Shown here: piece by piece, positions 28,449 to 36,063 of the stretch
How the letters are laid out: each line of letters begins with the position of its first letter
Position numbering within the stretch: the stretch's first letter is position 1
Origin: Verrucomicrobiaceae bacterium
GTDB taxonomy: Bacteria > Verrucomicrobiota > Verrucomicrobiia > Verrucomicrobiales > Akkermansiaceae
Assembly: GCA_009937455.1 (NCBI GenBank)
Contig: JAACFN010000001.1
Location: 1-39,079 of the forward strand
Direction: 5' to 3'
DNA length: 39,079 bases
Translations under genes and position numbers: made by a program
The notes under the pieces: model-generated
Told to the model about the DNA's origin: nothing
Databases searched by the model: none
The model's input: only the letters and a program-made list of their open reading frames with translations

Positions 28449-28895
28449 TTATTGTGATCGGCTCGTTAAAGCGCGGTTCACATGATCCACAGTATCCGCT
28501 TCATCTTCATCCATATCTGACATGATGTCAGAAAGGTTAGAAGCGATTTCACCACGCATTCGCGCGACTAACTCCGCACCCTTTTGGGTAATACGAACCA
28601 TGATCTTACGGCGATCTTCGGCTGCATGCACACGCTCAACATAACTTAACTTTTCCAATCGATCCACAAGGCCGGTAGCGGCCGCTGTAGAATGACCCAT
28701 TTTCTTAGCGATATCCGACATTGTCAGATATTCTTCGCTGGAAAGATAGGCCATGAGGAAGAACTGAGGAAAAGAAATATTTCCGCGGTTCAACTCACTG
28801 GACAGGTTAAGGATGCACGAACGCTGTGTAAACAGAACGAAGTCTGCAAGGCGGTCTGTATCGACGTCGCTAGTTTTGGAGGGACTAGTTTTCAT
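28449..28895 (-). CDS. MarR family transcriptional regulator
   Basis: FFLMAYLSSEEYLTMSDIAKKMGHSTAAATGLVDRLEKLSYVERVHAAEDRRKIMVRITQKG winged-helix signature. Confidence 0.93.
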   Translation of the reverse strand: MKTSPSKTSDVDTDRLADFVLFTQRSCILNLSSELNRGNISFPQFFLMAYLSSEEYLTMSDIAKKMGHSTAAATGLVDRLEKLSYVERVHAAEDRRKIMVRITQKGAELVARMRGEIASNLSDIMSDMDEDEADTVDHVNRALTSRSQ

Positions 28896-28921
28896 ATTAT
28901 TTTGTGTTTATTAGTGTTTTG

Positions 28922-28941
28922 GTTATCACCAATGTGAACAC
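28922..28941. promoter_or_regulatory. candidate MarR autoregulatory operator
   Basis: GTTATCAC-CAAT-GTGAACAC, imperfect 8-bp palindrome about 26 bp upstream of marR start. Confidence 0.3.
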
Positions 28942-29125
28942 AGTTGCAGGAACAGAATACGCAAAAGATCAGGAATCCTCAAGCTTTTATTTTAGGTTTT
29001 TTAAATAAATAATGTATTTTAACTGAATGTTTTATAGTTTTCGCCCTAAAATGGCGTTTTTTTGATACTTCACGAGCGATTATCAAATACCCCATTCTAT
29101 CACCATTTACAGACTTTTATAAGCG

Positions 29126-29461
29126 CTAATTTGTATGGCTTTTGCGAATGTAAACAGCATCCCCCACCTTGACTGATCCCGATCTAATATCAGCTGCTAC
29201 ATGCTCACCCAGCTCCTCACCTGTGGGGAAAAGGTTAGCCGTCCGTCCTTCACCCTGACTGATGACCGTTTCCCCGTTGAGAACTGCCCACTTACCATAT
29301 TTGCGTATCAGCACAAATTGTGACTCTTCTTCAACCTGGTAAACTCTACCAGCAAGGCGTCTATCTTCATTTGCAGACATTTGCCGTGGCGTTTTTACAT
29401 CAGCAGCACAAGCAGAGAAAATCCAAGTCAATAGACACAAAAAAAACAACAGCTTTGCCAT
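29126..29461 (-). CDS. small hypothetical lipoprotein
   Basis: Signal MAKLLFFLCLLTWIFSAC (lipobox-like FSAC); 111 aa, no family recognised. Confidence 0.7.
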   Translation of the reverse strand: MAKLLFFLCLLTWIFSACAADVKTPRQMSANEDRRLAGRVYQVEEESQFVLIRKYGKWAVLNGETVISQGEGRTANLFPTGEELGEHVAADIRSGSVKVGDAVYIRKSHTN

Positions 29462-29527
29462 GTTGCTATTGAGTCAGAAATTGGCCCTTGCAGCAACCTT
29501 TACCATATCAATAATCTCAATATCACC

Positions 29528-29566
29528 GAGGTGGACATTAGCCAAATCATGGTTATCATCCACCTC
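29528..29566 (+). promoter_or_regulatory. inverted repeat upstream of hemH
   Basis: GAGGTGGA (29528-29535) / TCCACCTC (29559-29566), with additional inner pairing TAGCCA/TGGTTA. Confidence 0.5.
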
Positions 29567-29616
29567 ATCAGATCTTGTTTTGAATCTGTTTTCATTACCT
29601 CACGACATATTACACC

Positions 29617-30741
29617 ATGCCTAAATCCGATATTAAAGCCGCTGCTATTCTGCTCAATCTTGGCTCTCCTGACAGCACAGAAGTCGCTGATGTGCGTCGT
29701 TATCTCGATGAATTCTTGAGCGATGAGCGTGTGCTCGATATCGCCGCTTGGAAGCGTAAGCTCATTCTCAAACTTTTCATTTTGCCAACACGCCCTAAGG
29801 AATCCGCAGAGGCCTACGGCGAGGTCTGGACCGACGAGGGATCTCCCCTCATTGTCACAAGCAAGGAACAGCACAAACTTGTTTCTGACCAAGTGGACAT
29901 GCCCGTATTTCTCGGTATGCGTTATGGCAACCCCTCAACCCATGATGTCATCAAGCAGATCAAGGAGGAAGGCATCACCGATCTTTTCATCATGCCTCTC
30001 TATCCTCATTATGCAATGTCGAGCTATGAGACAGCGGTCGTCAAAACGATGGAAGAAATCTACGAGCAATGCCCAGAGATGCGCACCAAGTTGCTGCAAC
30101 CATTCTACAAAGATGATGATTACATCCAAGCTCTAGTGGACAGTGCGATGCCTCATATGGAAGACGATGACGATCTTCTACTGTTTAGCTTTCACGGTAT
30201 CCCAGAGCGACATGTCAGAAAGTCAGATCCGTCACACGCCCACTGCTTGGTTCGTGAGGATTGCTGCATCAACCCTCACCCTTGCCATGCCACCTGCTAC
30301 AAACATCAATGCCTGGCAACCACGCAGGCATTCCTCGAAAAGTCTGGCATCCCCAAGGAGAAAACGGCTATTTCCTTCCAATCTCGCCTGTTGAGAGATC
30401 CGTGGCTTGGACCCTACACGGATTATGAGTTGGAGCGCTTCGGCAAAGAAGGCATCAAAAAAATCAAAGTGATGTGCCCTGCCTTTGTCTCTGATTGCCT
30501 CGAAACCATTGAGGAAATCGGAATGCAAGGTGTTGAGCAATTTACCGAGGCTGGTGGAGAATCACTCACCCTAGTTCCTTGCATGAATGCACACCCGACC
30601 TGGATTAAATTCCTGAGCGGAAGAATAGAGCAGTGGCATAATGAATTGAGTCATCAACATGAGCACGAGCACGCACATGAACATCAAGATACTCACGATC
30701 ATCACCACGACCATGAGCATGATCACGCACCCAGTGCTTGA
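29617..30741 (+). CDS. hemH: ferrochelatase with internal Cys cluster and His-rich C-terminal tail
   Basis: AAILLNLGSPDSTEVADVRRYLDEFLSDERVLD, FSFHGIPERHVRKSDP, FQSRLLRDPWLGPYTD, VMCPAFVSDCLETIEEI; tail HQHEHEHAHEHQDTHDHHHDHEHDHAPSA. Confidence 0.97.
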   Translation: MPKSDIKAAAILLNLGSPDSTEVADVRRYLDEFLSDERVLDIAAWKRKLILKLFILPTRPKESAEAYGEVWTDEGSPLIVTSKEQHKLVSDQVDMPVFLGMRYGNPSTHDVIKQIKEEGITDLFIMPLYPHYAMSSYETAVVKTMEEIYEQCPEMRTKLLQPFYKDDDYIQALVDSAMPHMEDDDDLLLFSFHGIPERHVRKSDPSHAHCLVREDCCINPHPCHATCYKHQCLATTQAFLEKSGIPKEKTAISFQSRLLRDPWLGPYTDYELERFGKEGIKKIKVMCPAFVSDCLETIEEIGMQGVEQFTEAGGESLTLVPCMNAHPTWIKFLSGRIEQWHNELSHQHEHEHAHEHQDTHDHHHDHEHDHAPSA

Positions 30742-30792
30742 GATAAAACGCTAGCGGCGGAGACCGTATACCAATCTCCATAAGCTATACGG

Positions 30793-31386
30793 ATGAACTA
30801 TCTTGCCCACCTCATGCTGGCAGATGATTCTGATGCGTCGCGCATTGGCAACTTACTTGGTGATTTCACGAAGGGCACTCTGGCCAGCCTTGCTGAAGTT
30901 TACCCGGATGAGATCATTCGGGGTATAAAGATGCATCGCGCCGTCGACCGCTTCACTGATTCACATGAGGTTTTTAAAAACTCGCGTGCACTTATTGCCC
31001 CAGAGAGGCGGAGGTTTTCTGGCATCATTATCGATATCATTTTCGATCACTACCTATCCGTTCATTGGAATGATTATCATCATCAGCCATTAGAACAGTT
31101 TGTCGACGATTTCTACCGAGCCCTTGATGAGCATCCAGAGTGGCGAGCAGGTCGGCTGGCCCGGGCTTTCCCTATGATGAGGCATGAGAATTGGCTGGTC
31201 ACCTATGCCACCATTGAGGGGGTCGAGCTCACACTAGAACGAGTTTCTCGCAGAGGCAAACGAACGACTCCAATAGCTGGTGGCATCATCGACCTGCGTG
31301 ACAATTACGCGGAATTCGAGGCAAGCTTCCAGGCTTTCATGCCCAGTTTATTGGATTTCACAGATACGTGGAAAAGTAAGCATTGA
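30793..31386 (+). CDS. ACP phosphodiesterase-like protein (DUF479 family)
   Basis: MNYLAHLMLADDSDASRIGNLLGDFTKG, GIKMHRAVDRFTDSHEVFKNSR, IIDIIFDHYLSVHW. Confidence 0.88.
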   Translation: MNYLAHLMLADDSDASRIGNLLGDFTKGTLASLAEVYPDEIIRGIKMHRAVDRFTDSHEVFKNSRALIAPERRRFSGIIIDIIFDHYLSVHWNDYHHQPLEQFVDDFYRALDEHPEWRAGRLARAFPMMRHENWLVTYATIEGVELTLERVSRRGKRTTPIAGGIIDLRDNYAEFEASFQAFMPSLLDFTDTWKSKH

Positions 31387-31395
31387 GAGCCACGG

Positions 31396-32535
31396 TCAAC
31401 GCTCTTCTCCGTCAACCAGTGTTTTCCACACACTGAAATCTTCGTTCAGCATCGTTATATCTGCGCAATAGCCAGCCTCGATTTTCCCGAGCCCTTCCCA
31501 TCCTAATGACTGCGCTTGGTTCCAGGATGTCGTCTTAATGAGCTCGGACAATGGCAAGCCTGTCCACTCAAACACATTACGCAGACCCTCATTAAAGAGC
31601 AACACACTGCCTGCAAGAGCATCGCTATCCTTGAGCCTTGCCTGCCCTTCGTCAACGATCACATCCAAGCCCCCTAGCCGCACTTCACCTGAACCAATCC
31701 ATGAACCACTCATCGAATCAGTGATCAACATCAACTGATCAATAGGCTTGAGACTAAACATCAGCTTTAAAAAATCAGGGCATAAATGGATACCGTCACA
31801 AATCAATTCCATCTTAAGCTCCGCATCTAATAAACCAGAGCCCACCATGCCTATTTCACGATGATGCAGCCCGCTCATCGCATTACCAAAATGAGTCATG
31901 TGGGTGAGCCCCGCTTCCTTGGCGAGCATCATCTGCTCATGCGTAGCTGATGAATGTGCCGCAGAGCAAGTAATACCAGCCCTCTTTGCCTCATGAATAC
32001 AATTGCAGGCACCGTTAACATCAGGAGCGATGGAGGCCAGCGCAACGGGTGCTATTTCATGGATGCGTCTCAGCTCGTCCCAGTTGGGCTCCCGGACAAA
32101 CTGTGGATTTTGTGCGCCGGCATTGATCCTGTTGATATAAGGCCCCTCCACATGCAGACCAGGAGTTTTACTGTATTCCTGACGATCCATGTATTGCGCA
32201 CACTTACCTGCAATCTCCTCCAATACATGCTGAGGCTGAGTCAAGGTAGTCGGCAGCCAAGTGGTCACCCCCTCCCCTAGTTTACGTTTAGCAATGTGGC
32301 GTATACTTTGCACATCATTGTCACAAACATCTTTGCCATCGGCACCGTGTGCATGGATATCGATAAAGCCCGGCATGACATAACGTCCACCAGCGTCAAT
32401 TATTTTGTCTGACTTGGGCAGAGCAGCACCAGCCTCATGAACCGCTATAATTTTTCCTGCTTCAAGCTCAATAGAACCCGAGGAAATATCAACATCCGGT
32501 GAAATAATATGGGCATTAGAAATGATCAATCGCAT
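31396..32535 (-). CDS. nagA: N-acetylglucosamine-6-phosphate deacetylase
   Basis: GGRYVMPGFIDIHAHGADG, GLHVEGPYIN, AAHSSATHEQM, LICDGIHLCPDFL, LITDSMSGSW. Confidence 0.93.
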   Translation of the reverse strand: MRLIISNAHIISPDVDISSGSIELEAGKIIAVHEAGAALPKSDKIIDAGGRYVMPGFIDIHAHGADGKDVCDNDVQSIRHIAKRKLGEGVTTWLPTTLTQPQHVLEEIAGKCAQYMDRQEYSKTPGLHVEGPYINRINAGAQNPQFVREPNWDELRRIHEIAPVALASIAPDVNGACNCIHEAKRAGITCSAAHSSATHEQMMLAKEAGLTHMTHFGNAMSGLHHREIGMVGSGLLDAELKMELICDGIHLCPDFLKLMFSLKPIDQLMLITDSMSGSWIGSGEVRLGGLDVIVDEGQARLKDSDALAGSVLLFNEGLRNVFEWTGLPLSELIKTTSWNQAQSLGWEGLGKIEAGYCADITMLNEDFSVWKTLVDGEER

Positions 32536-32559
32536 CTGCGCAGAGAGGTTATAACCATT

Positions 32560-33147
32560 CTAGCTTTTACCCAGAATCATATCCTTGGATTTCCAGAAGT
32601 ATGACCAGCCGGAGATAACCGTCAAAGCAACGGCAGGCCACAGAGATAGAGGAAACAAGAGGTGGTCTTTATGAGATAGATATTGCAAGCCCGTGACCAA
32701 AGCGTTGTTAGAATCGACAGGCTCAAAGGTGAGGTAGACCAGTGCGGTGATGATGAAAGTGAGTTGGAAGGTTGTTTTCCATTTTCCAAGTTGATCTGCT
32801 GCGATGACTTTACCCTCCTCGATGGCAATCTGCCTAATACCGGTGACCAGAAACTCACGACATAGAATTAAAGCCGTGACCCAAACTGGGCATAAACCTT
32901 TAGCAGACAAATAAACAAAACCAGAACAGACCAAAATCTTATCTGCCAGCGGATCCAGAAGCTTTCCGAGTGAGGTAACGAGCCCCATCCTCCGTGCCAA
33001 ATAGCCATCCAACCAATCAGAGATTGCGCCGAGCACAAAAGCACTGAGCGCGATCGCATAGCCGACAAGCCCCTCGGCAGAGGCGGCAACACAGAAAACA
33101 GCCGTTAGAACCAGACGAAAGAGCGTGATCGTATTGGGTAAATTCAT
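32560..33147 (-). CDS. pgsA: CDP-diacylglycerol--glycerol-3-phosphate 3-phosphatidyltransferase
   Basis: MNLPNTITLFRLVLTAVF; CDP-alcohol motif SDWLDGYLARRMGLVTSLGKLLDPLADKILV. Confidence 0.95.
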   Translation of the reverse strand: MNLPNTITLFRLVLTAVFCVAASAEGLVGYAIALSAFVLGAISDWLDGYLARRMGLVTSLGKLLDPLADKILVCSGFVYLSAKGLCPVWVTALILCREFLVTGIRQIAIEEGKVIAADQLGKWKTTFQLTFIITALVYLTFEPVDSNNALVTGLQYLSHKDHLLFPLSLWPAVALTVISGWSYFWKSKDMILGKS

Positions 33148-33338
33148 GAATAAAGGTGCTGGGTATAGGCCTAATGCGCTGGCCCGTAAGGCACTATGGT
33201 CTGACTCTAAGCCAAGGGCAACACTTGGCTTATGAAAAAACTCCTCAAAGAAAGCACCAATAAGTCAGCCGAACGCGCTATCTCACGAATTTATTCAACT
33301 TGATATTGCTTCCCGTCGTCTCTCATGAATAATCTGCG

Positions 33339-33364
33339 CCCTCAACACATCCCCTCAACACATC
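33339..33364 (+). repeat. perfect 2 x 13-nt tandem repeat in the gnd leader
   Basis: CCCTCAACACATC CCCTCAACACATC, 9 nt before the ATG. Confidence 0.95.
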
Positions 33365-33373
33365 TATACCAAT

Positions 33374-34807
33374 ATGGAAAAATCAGATTTCGGACTAATA
33401 GGCCTCGCTGTCATGGGGCAAAATCTCGTACTTAATGTGGAAAGCCGTGGCTTCCAAGTTTCCGTATACAATCGGACTACCTCGACGATGACCGAATTCA
33501 TCGGTCAAAATCCTGACAAAAAACTTATCGGCTGCGAGACTCTTGAAGAATTTGTCGATTCTCTTGCCAGCCCACGTAAAATTCAAATCATGGTCAAGGC
33601 AGGCGGCCCAGTCGATGCTGTCATCGAGTCTTTAATGCCACTTCTCGATAAAGACGACATCATCATTGATGGTGGTAACTCACTCTACACCGATACGGAA
33701 CGCCGGGACAAATGGTGCAGCGAACATGGACTCCGCTTCATCGGCGCTGGAGTATCAGGAGGCGAGGAAGGTGCACTCAAAGGGCCTTCCATCATGCCTG
33801 GTGGCCCACAAAGCACCTGGAAGGTCATGCAGCCAATCTTTGAAGCTATCTCTGCTAAAGTCGAGGGAGAGCCCTGTGTCGTTCACATCGGAGAAGGTGG
33901 TGCCGGCCATTTCGTTAAAATGGTTCATAACGGTATCGAGTATGGTGACATGCAGCTCATTTGTGAGGCATACGATATCTTTAAGGCTGCAGGATTTTCT
34001 AATGAGGAACTTGCTGACATCTTTGCTGATTGGAACGCTGGCGATTTGGAGAGCTTCCTCATTGAAATCACTGCGAACATCTTCAAGCAAATTGATCCAG
34101 AGACAGGCAAGCACATCGTCGACCTCATCGTGGACAAGGCTGGACAAAAAGGCACTGGACGCTGGACGATGATGGAGGCCGTAGATCACGCGATCCCCTT
34201 CTCCTGTATCGGAGCATCGGTCGAAGCCCGTATCCTTTCTGCCATTCGTGACCAGAGACTTGCCGCTTCCCATATCCTGACAGGACCATCCAATACGGAT
34301 TTCAACATGGGCGAACTCGACAAAAAAGAGCTTGTCGAAAAAGTGCGTGATGCTCTTTACGCATCAAAAATCGTCTCTTACGCACAAGGCCTTGACCTCA
34401 TTTCAAAGGTAGGCGCAGAAAAAGGTTGGGATCTTCAGCTCGGTGAAATTGCCAAAATCTGGCGTGGCGGTTGCATTATTCGTGCGCGCTTCCTCAATCG
34501 TATTACCGAAGCATACCAAGGCAGCGACTCACCTACCAACCTCATGCTGGCTCCATTCTTTACTGAGATTCTCACCAAGGCACAGCAAAACTGGCGTGAA
34601 GTAGTTTCTCTTGCAGCCCTCAACGGTATACCAGTGCCCAGCTTTGGCGGATCACTCGCATACTATGACAGCTACCGCAGCGAGCGCTTGCCAGCCAACC
34701 TCCTTCAAGCACAACGAGACTTCTTCGGCGCACACACCTATGAGCGCCTTGACAAACCAGAGGGCGAGTTCTTTCACACCGAGGACTGGCCTGAGCTTAT
34801 GGATTAA
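33374..34807 (+). CDS. gnd: 6-phosphogluconate dehydrogenase, decarboxylating
   Basis: FGLIGLAVMGQNLVLNVESRGFQVSVYNRT, IIDGGNSLYTDTERR, FIGAGVSGGEEGALKGPSIMPGG, WRGGCIIRARFLNRI. Confidence 0.98.
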   Translation: MEKSDFGLIGLAVMGQNLVLNVESRGFQVSVYNRTTSTMTEFIGQNPDKKLIGCETLEEFVDSLASPRKIQIMVKAGGPVDAVIESLMPLLDKDDIIIDGGNSLYTDTERRDKWCSEHGLRFIGAGVSGGEEGALKGPSIMPGGPQSTWKVMQPIFEAISAKVEGEPCVVHIGEGGAGHFVKMVHNGIEYGDMQLICEAYDIFKAAGFSNEELADIFADWNAGDLESFLIEITANIFKQIDPETGKHIVDLIVDKAGQKGTGRWTMMEAVDHAIPFSCIGASVEARILSAIRDQRLAASHILTGPSNTDFNMGELDKKELVEKVRDALYASKIVSYAQGLDLISKVGAEKGWDLQLGEIAKIWRGGCIIRARFLNRITEAYQGSDSPTNLMLAPFFTEILTKAQQNWREVVSLAALNGIPVPSFGGSLAYYDSYRSERLPANLLQAQRDFFGAHTYERLDKPEGEFFHTEDWPELMD

Positions 34808-34864
34808 GTTCTCCCTTATGTATATGCTCTAGAGGTAATCCTCTATGGCAAAAGCCCTTCTGGT

Positions 34865-35968
34865 TTAGAGGCCGTTGACCGCATTGATCAGCTCACGCAG
34901 TCGGCCAAAGTTCCGGTGGCGATGGCGAAATACCAGCCTTGGCAGCGCATCAAGCTGGGGCTCGTCATCTTCTTCGGCTACGGGACCACTTTGCTTAAAG
35001 CCCCCACTTTTAAGGATATCTGAAAAATCCTCATGGAGCCTCTTCATCAGGCTTTCAGAGAGCTCTTTTTGCATTCGGATGATAATATTATCACCGATAT
35101 AGCGATAGGAATGAAAGTTGGAATAAAACCTTCTCACCTCTTCTACCGCTTCATCAACGTCATCGGTTACTTTAAACAAGGCGTAGTCGCTCTCTGAGAT
35201 CATGCCTAAGCGACTTAAATGCTCCTCGATAAACTGCTGCCAGAATTTCCAATAGGTGCCTCCTTTGGCATCAATGAGTATGAGCGGGTAAATCCTCGTT
35301 TTTCCCGTTTGTATAAGCGTTAAAGTTTCGAAAATTTCATCCATGGTGCCAAAGCCACCCGGGAAAGCTACAACAGCATCAGACTCCTTCACAAAGGATA
35401 GCTTACGAGTAAAAAAGAAATTGAAATCTACCAGCTTCTCGTCACCCGTAATAAAGGCATTCGCAGACGACTCAAAAGGCAGCTTAATATTCAAACCAAA
35501 GCTATCCTCACGCCCAGCCCCTTCGTTACCAGCCGCCATGATGCCTGGCCCCGCACCGGTAATCGTCATGAATCCAGCGTCCCTCATCTTCGCAGCAAAT
35601 TCCACAGCCGCCTTGTATTCTGCTTCTTCGGGGTTTGTTCTTGCAGAACCAAAGATCGATATCTTACGGCAATTGCGGAAGGGGTAAAACACCTCGTTGG
35701 CAACACGCATTTCACGAAGAGCTTGGTTCATCGTCTTGAAGTCTCCCTCGGTAACCGCACCACGTGAGATACGCACTGCCGATATCAACATTTCCGCAAG
35801 CATGCAATTTTCCTCACCTCCAGAAATTTCTTTAGCTAGAGCTATAATCCGATCATCTAATTTCTTCTCTCCGGTCGAGCCGATAAAGGAGCAAGACTGA
35901 AGGTGGATCATCCCCCCAGTAAAATCTCGTTCTTGGGGAATCTTAGTAGGTGTAACGTGGCGACTCAT
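34865..35968 (-). CDS. LOG family (TIGR00730-type) Rossmann-fold protein
   Basis: ISIFGSART, MTITGAGPGIMAAGNEGAGR, VVAFPGGFGTMDEIFETLTLIQTGK (PGGxGTxxE motif). Confidence 0.9.
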   Translation of the reverse strand: MSRHVTPTKIPQERDFTGGMIHLQSCSFIGSTGEKKLDDRIIALAKEISGGEENCMLAEMLISAVRISRGAVTEGDFKTMNQALREMRVANEVFYPFRNCRKISIFGSARTNPEEAEYKAAVEFAAKMRDAGFMTITGAGPGIMAAGNEGAGREDSFGLNIKLPFESSANAFITGDEKLVDFNFFFTRKLSFVKESDAVVAFPGGFGTMDEIFETLTLIQTGKTRIYPLILIDAKGGTYWKFWQQFIEEHLSRLGMISESDYALFKVTDDVDEAVEEVRRFYSNFHSYRYIGDNIIIRMQKELSESLMKRLHEDFSDILKSGGFKQSGPVAEEDDEPQLDALPRLVFRHRHRNFGRLRELINAVNGL

Positions 35969-36063
35969 AGTGAATTTAGATTTGGTATTGTTGTGTTTTA
36001 ATGATCTCTAAAAGGGAAGATGCTTCTCAAGTGAGATCGACTGACTCGGACAGGCATGAAAAA

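Noticed and set aside
33666-34273. Overlapping ORFs on both strands inside gnd (168 and 172 aa)
   Set aside because: Fully inside the highly conserved gnd coding region in other frames; codon-bias shadow ORFs.
34830-34845. TAGAGG-TAAT-CCTCTA hairpin after gnd
   Set aside because: Perfect but short and no T tract on either strand, so not called a terminator.
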